6,820 bases of DNA from positions 1 to 6,820 of the forward strand of contig RFKJ01000668.1 of NCBI GenBank assembly GCA_003694325.1, written 5' to 3'. This document shows positions 5,744-6,820 of the stretch, piece by piece. The position numbers and the translations under genes are program-made. The stretch's first letter is position 1. Each line of letters starts with the position of its first letter. This DNA is from Deltaproteobacteria bacterium. Its GTDB lineage: Bacteria; Myxococcota_A; UBA796; UBA2385. The notes beneath the pieces are model-generated. The model had not been told where the DNA came from, searched no databases, and was given only the letters and a program-made list of their open reading frames with translations.

Positions 5744-6820
5744 TCAGTCGCAGTGCCCGGGCCCGCTGTCGCCGTTGTTCCAGGCGTCGAGGGCGTCCTT
5801 GATCTCCTCGGCGCCATCCCAGTCGCCGACGCCGAGGGGAACGCCGTCTCCGTCGTCATGGTCGACCAGCCAGGCGTCGGCCGCCCCGATGGTGGAGGCG
5901 ACGTCGGCATCATCGGCCCCCGCCGCGACGTTGAGCTTCGCGGCGATGAGCTGGCTGGCGAGCTGCAGGCTCTTGTCCCCCCTGGTCGGCGCGCCGAGGA
6001 TGTCGAGGCAGGCGTCCCGGTCGTAGTCCCGGTCTCCGAGGGTGAGGTGGTCGACCGGCCAGTCGTCCTCGTGGGTGGACCAGTAGCCGCGGGTGCGGGT
6101 GCAGCCCCCATCCCCGGTGGCTCCGCCGTCCCCGCTGCCGTCATCCCCGTCGGCGCACAGGGCGGGCAGGGAGAAGGTTGCCTCGAAGCTCTCCTCGCCG
6201 TCGACGACCAGCACCAGCCCCTCGGTGTGGTCGCAGCTCGCTGCTTCGAAGCAGACCGGGATCTCGTCGGAGAGCCCCTCGGCCGTCGCCGTCAACGTCG
6301 ACGCAAGCTCGGCGTATCCGTCGATGGCGGTGTAGGCCCCCCCGGTGCGCGCGGCAAGCTCGGCCAGCGCATCCTCGTCCACCCCATCACCGATGCCGAC
6401 GGTCCAGACCGGCGTGGGGATGCCGAGCACGTGGAGCTGCTCGAGGTCGTCGAGGGTGGTGTCGATCCCGTCCCCCGGGTAGCTCGTGGCGTGCTCGTCA
6501 GCCGAGTTGTTCTCCTGTCCGTCGGTGAACACCACCACCGACCGCCGGGCCTGGGATAGGCAGACCTCCAGGCCGGTGCCCGCCGCCGCGGTCGCCCCGG
6601 CCTCCAGCACCTCGTTGCCCAGCCGCACCCCGTCCCACAGCGCCGTCCAGCCGTTGGCGATGGTGAGGCCATCGACCGCCGCCGACCAGGCGTCCGGGTC
6701 GTCGGTGAGCGGCAGCACGATCTCCGACTGGGTGCTGACCCGTACCAGTCCCACCCGGTCGCCCAGCCCCCGACCCAGGACCGCCTCCCCGAAGGCGTCG
6801 ACACCGGCGCGCATCGGCTC
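5744..6820 (-). CDS. VWA-domain protein with Cys-containing CTRTRGYW C-terminal module; N-terminus beyond right edge
   Basis: The frame stays open to the window edge and 358 residues are visible; an internal ATG at 6812-6814 is unlikely to be the start because the first VWA strand and its DxSxS metal motif would be missing. Numbering from the edge, visible VWA parts are DRVGLVRVS (21-29), GWTALWDGV with the metal-site Thr (57-65), VVFTDGQEN with the metal-site Asp (95-103), PVWTVGIGDG and LAARTGGAYTAID, ending near 183. Residues 184-222 form a spacer with three Cys. Residues 223-239 are an Asp/Gly-rich flexible linker. Residues about 240-358 begin CTRTRGYWSTHEDDWP, continue DHLTLGDRDYDRDACLDIL and LASQLIAAKLNVAAGA, and end in an Asp-rich DHDDGDG stretch. 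I know this CTRTQGYWKTH-like pattern from secreted bacterial proteins but cannot name it. The Cys content and Asp-rich linkers suggest an extracellular or envelope protein that binds a ligand through a divalent metal; the signal peptide is out of view. sat begins 105 bases downstream on the same strand. Confidence 0.85.
   Translation of the reverse strand, partial: EPMRAGVDAFGEAVLGRGLGDRVGLVRVSTQSEIVLPLTDDPDAWSAAVDGLTIANGWTALWDGVRLGNEVLEAGATAAAGTGLEVCLSQARRSVVVFTDGQENNSADEHATSYPGDGIDTTLDDLEQLHVLGIPTPVWTVGIGDGVDEDALAELAARTGGAYTAIDGYAELASTLTATAEGLSDEIPVCFEAASCDHTEGLVLVVDGEESFEATFSLPALCADGDDGSGDGGATGDGGCTRTRGYWSTHEDDWPVDHLTLGDRDYDRDACLDILGAPTRGDKSLQLASQLIAAKLNVAAGADDADVASTIGAADAWLVDHDDGDGVPLGVGDWDGAEEIKDALDAWNNGDSGPGHCD

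Noticed and set aside
4094..6559. 821-residue plus-strand open frame crossing sat and the VWA gene
   Set aside because: It spans two clear minus-strand genes and their intergenic gap. Its Val/Gly/Asp-rich translation reflects codon complementarity and not a protein.
6812..6814. ATG as the true start of the VWA gene
   Set aside because: A start here would remove the first strand and the DxSxS metal motif of the VWA domain and any signal peptide; the frame stays open to the edge, so the gene is simply cut by the window.

Overview
The window is very GC-rich and gene-dense, with strong G/C at third codon positions and no mobile element, tRNA, rRNA or CRISPR visible. The gene content is a kinase–PEGA–SUMF1 fusion, a probably non-catalytic M16 peptidase relative, a secreted von Willebrand A (VWA) protein with a Cys-rich C-terminal module, and an ATP sulfurylase. 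This mix best fits a high-GC Myxococcota-type or other delta-like bacterium. That placement is inference from gene repertoire and composition; no marker gene is present.

Layout. (1) Bases 1 to about 371 (perhaps 449), minus strand: the N-terminus of an M16-like (insulinase/processing peptidase) protein that runs off the left edge. (2) Bases 372-544: a divergent intergenic region with small inverted repeats and a weak candidate promoter. (3) Bases 545-919 and 961-1590, plus strand: a two-gene unit made of an unrecognised 124-residue protein and a 209-residue protein with a degenerate class III nucleotide cyclase fold. (4) Bases 1627-4251, minus strand, convergent with that unit across 36 bases: an 874-residue cytoplasmic Ser/Thr kinase with a PEGA-like segment and a SUMF1-type C-terminal domain. 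(5) Bases 4382-5638, minus strand: complete ATP sulfurylase (sat), followed by a perfect 12-bp GC-rich hairpin. (6) Bases 5744 to the right edge, minus strand: a VWA protein whose N-terminus lies outside the window.

How the parts may work together. The three minus-strand genes (VWA protein, sat, kinase) are co-directional, but gaps of 105 and 130 bases and the hairpin after sat suggest they are not one tight operon. The small protein and the cyclase-like protein are probably co-transcribed. The kinase is probably an active signalling enzyme, whereas three other enzyme-like domains here (M16, cyclase, SUMF1) have lost residues normally needed for catalysis. They look like scaffold, sensing or binding domains. 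I see no complete, clearly new defence or biosynthetic system. The least explained unit is the 124-residue protein with the pseudo-cyclase, next to a multidomain kinase.
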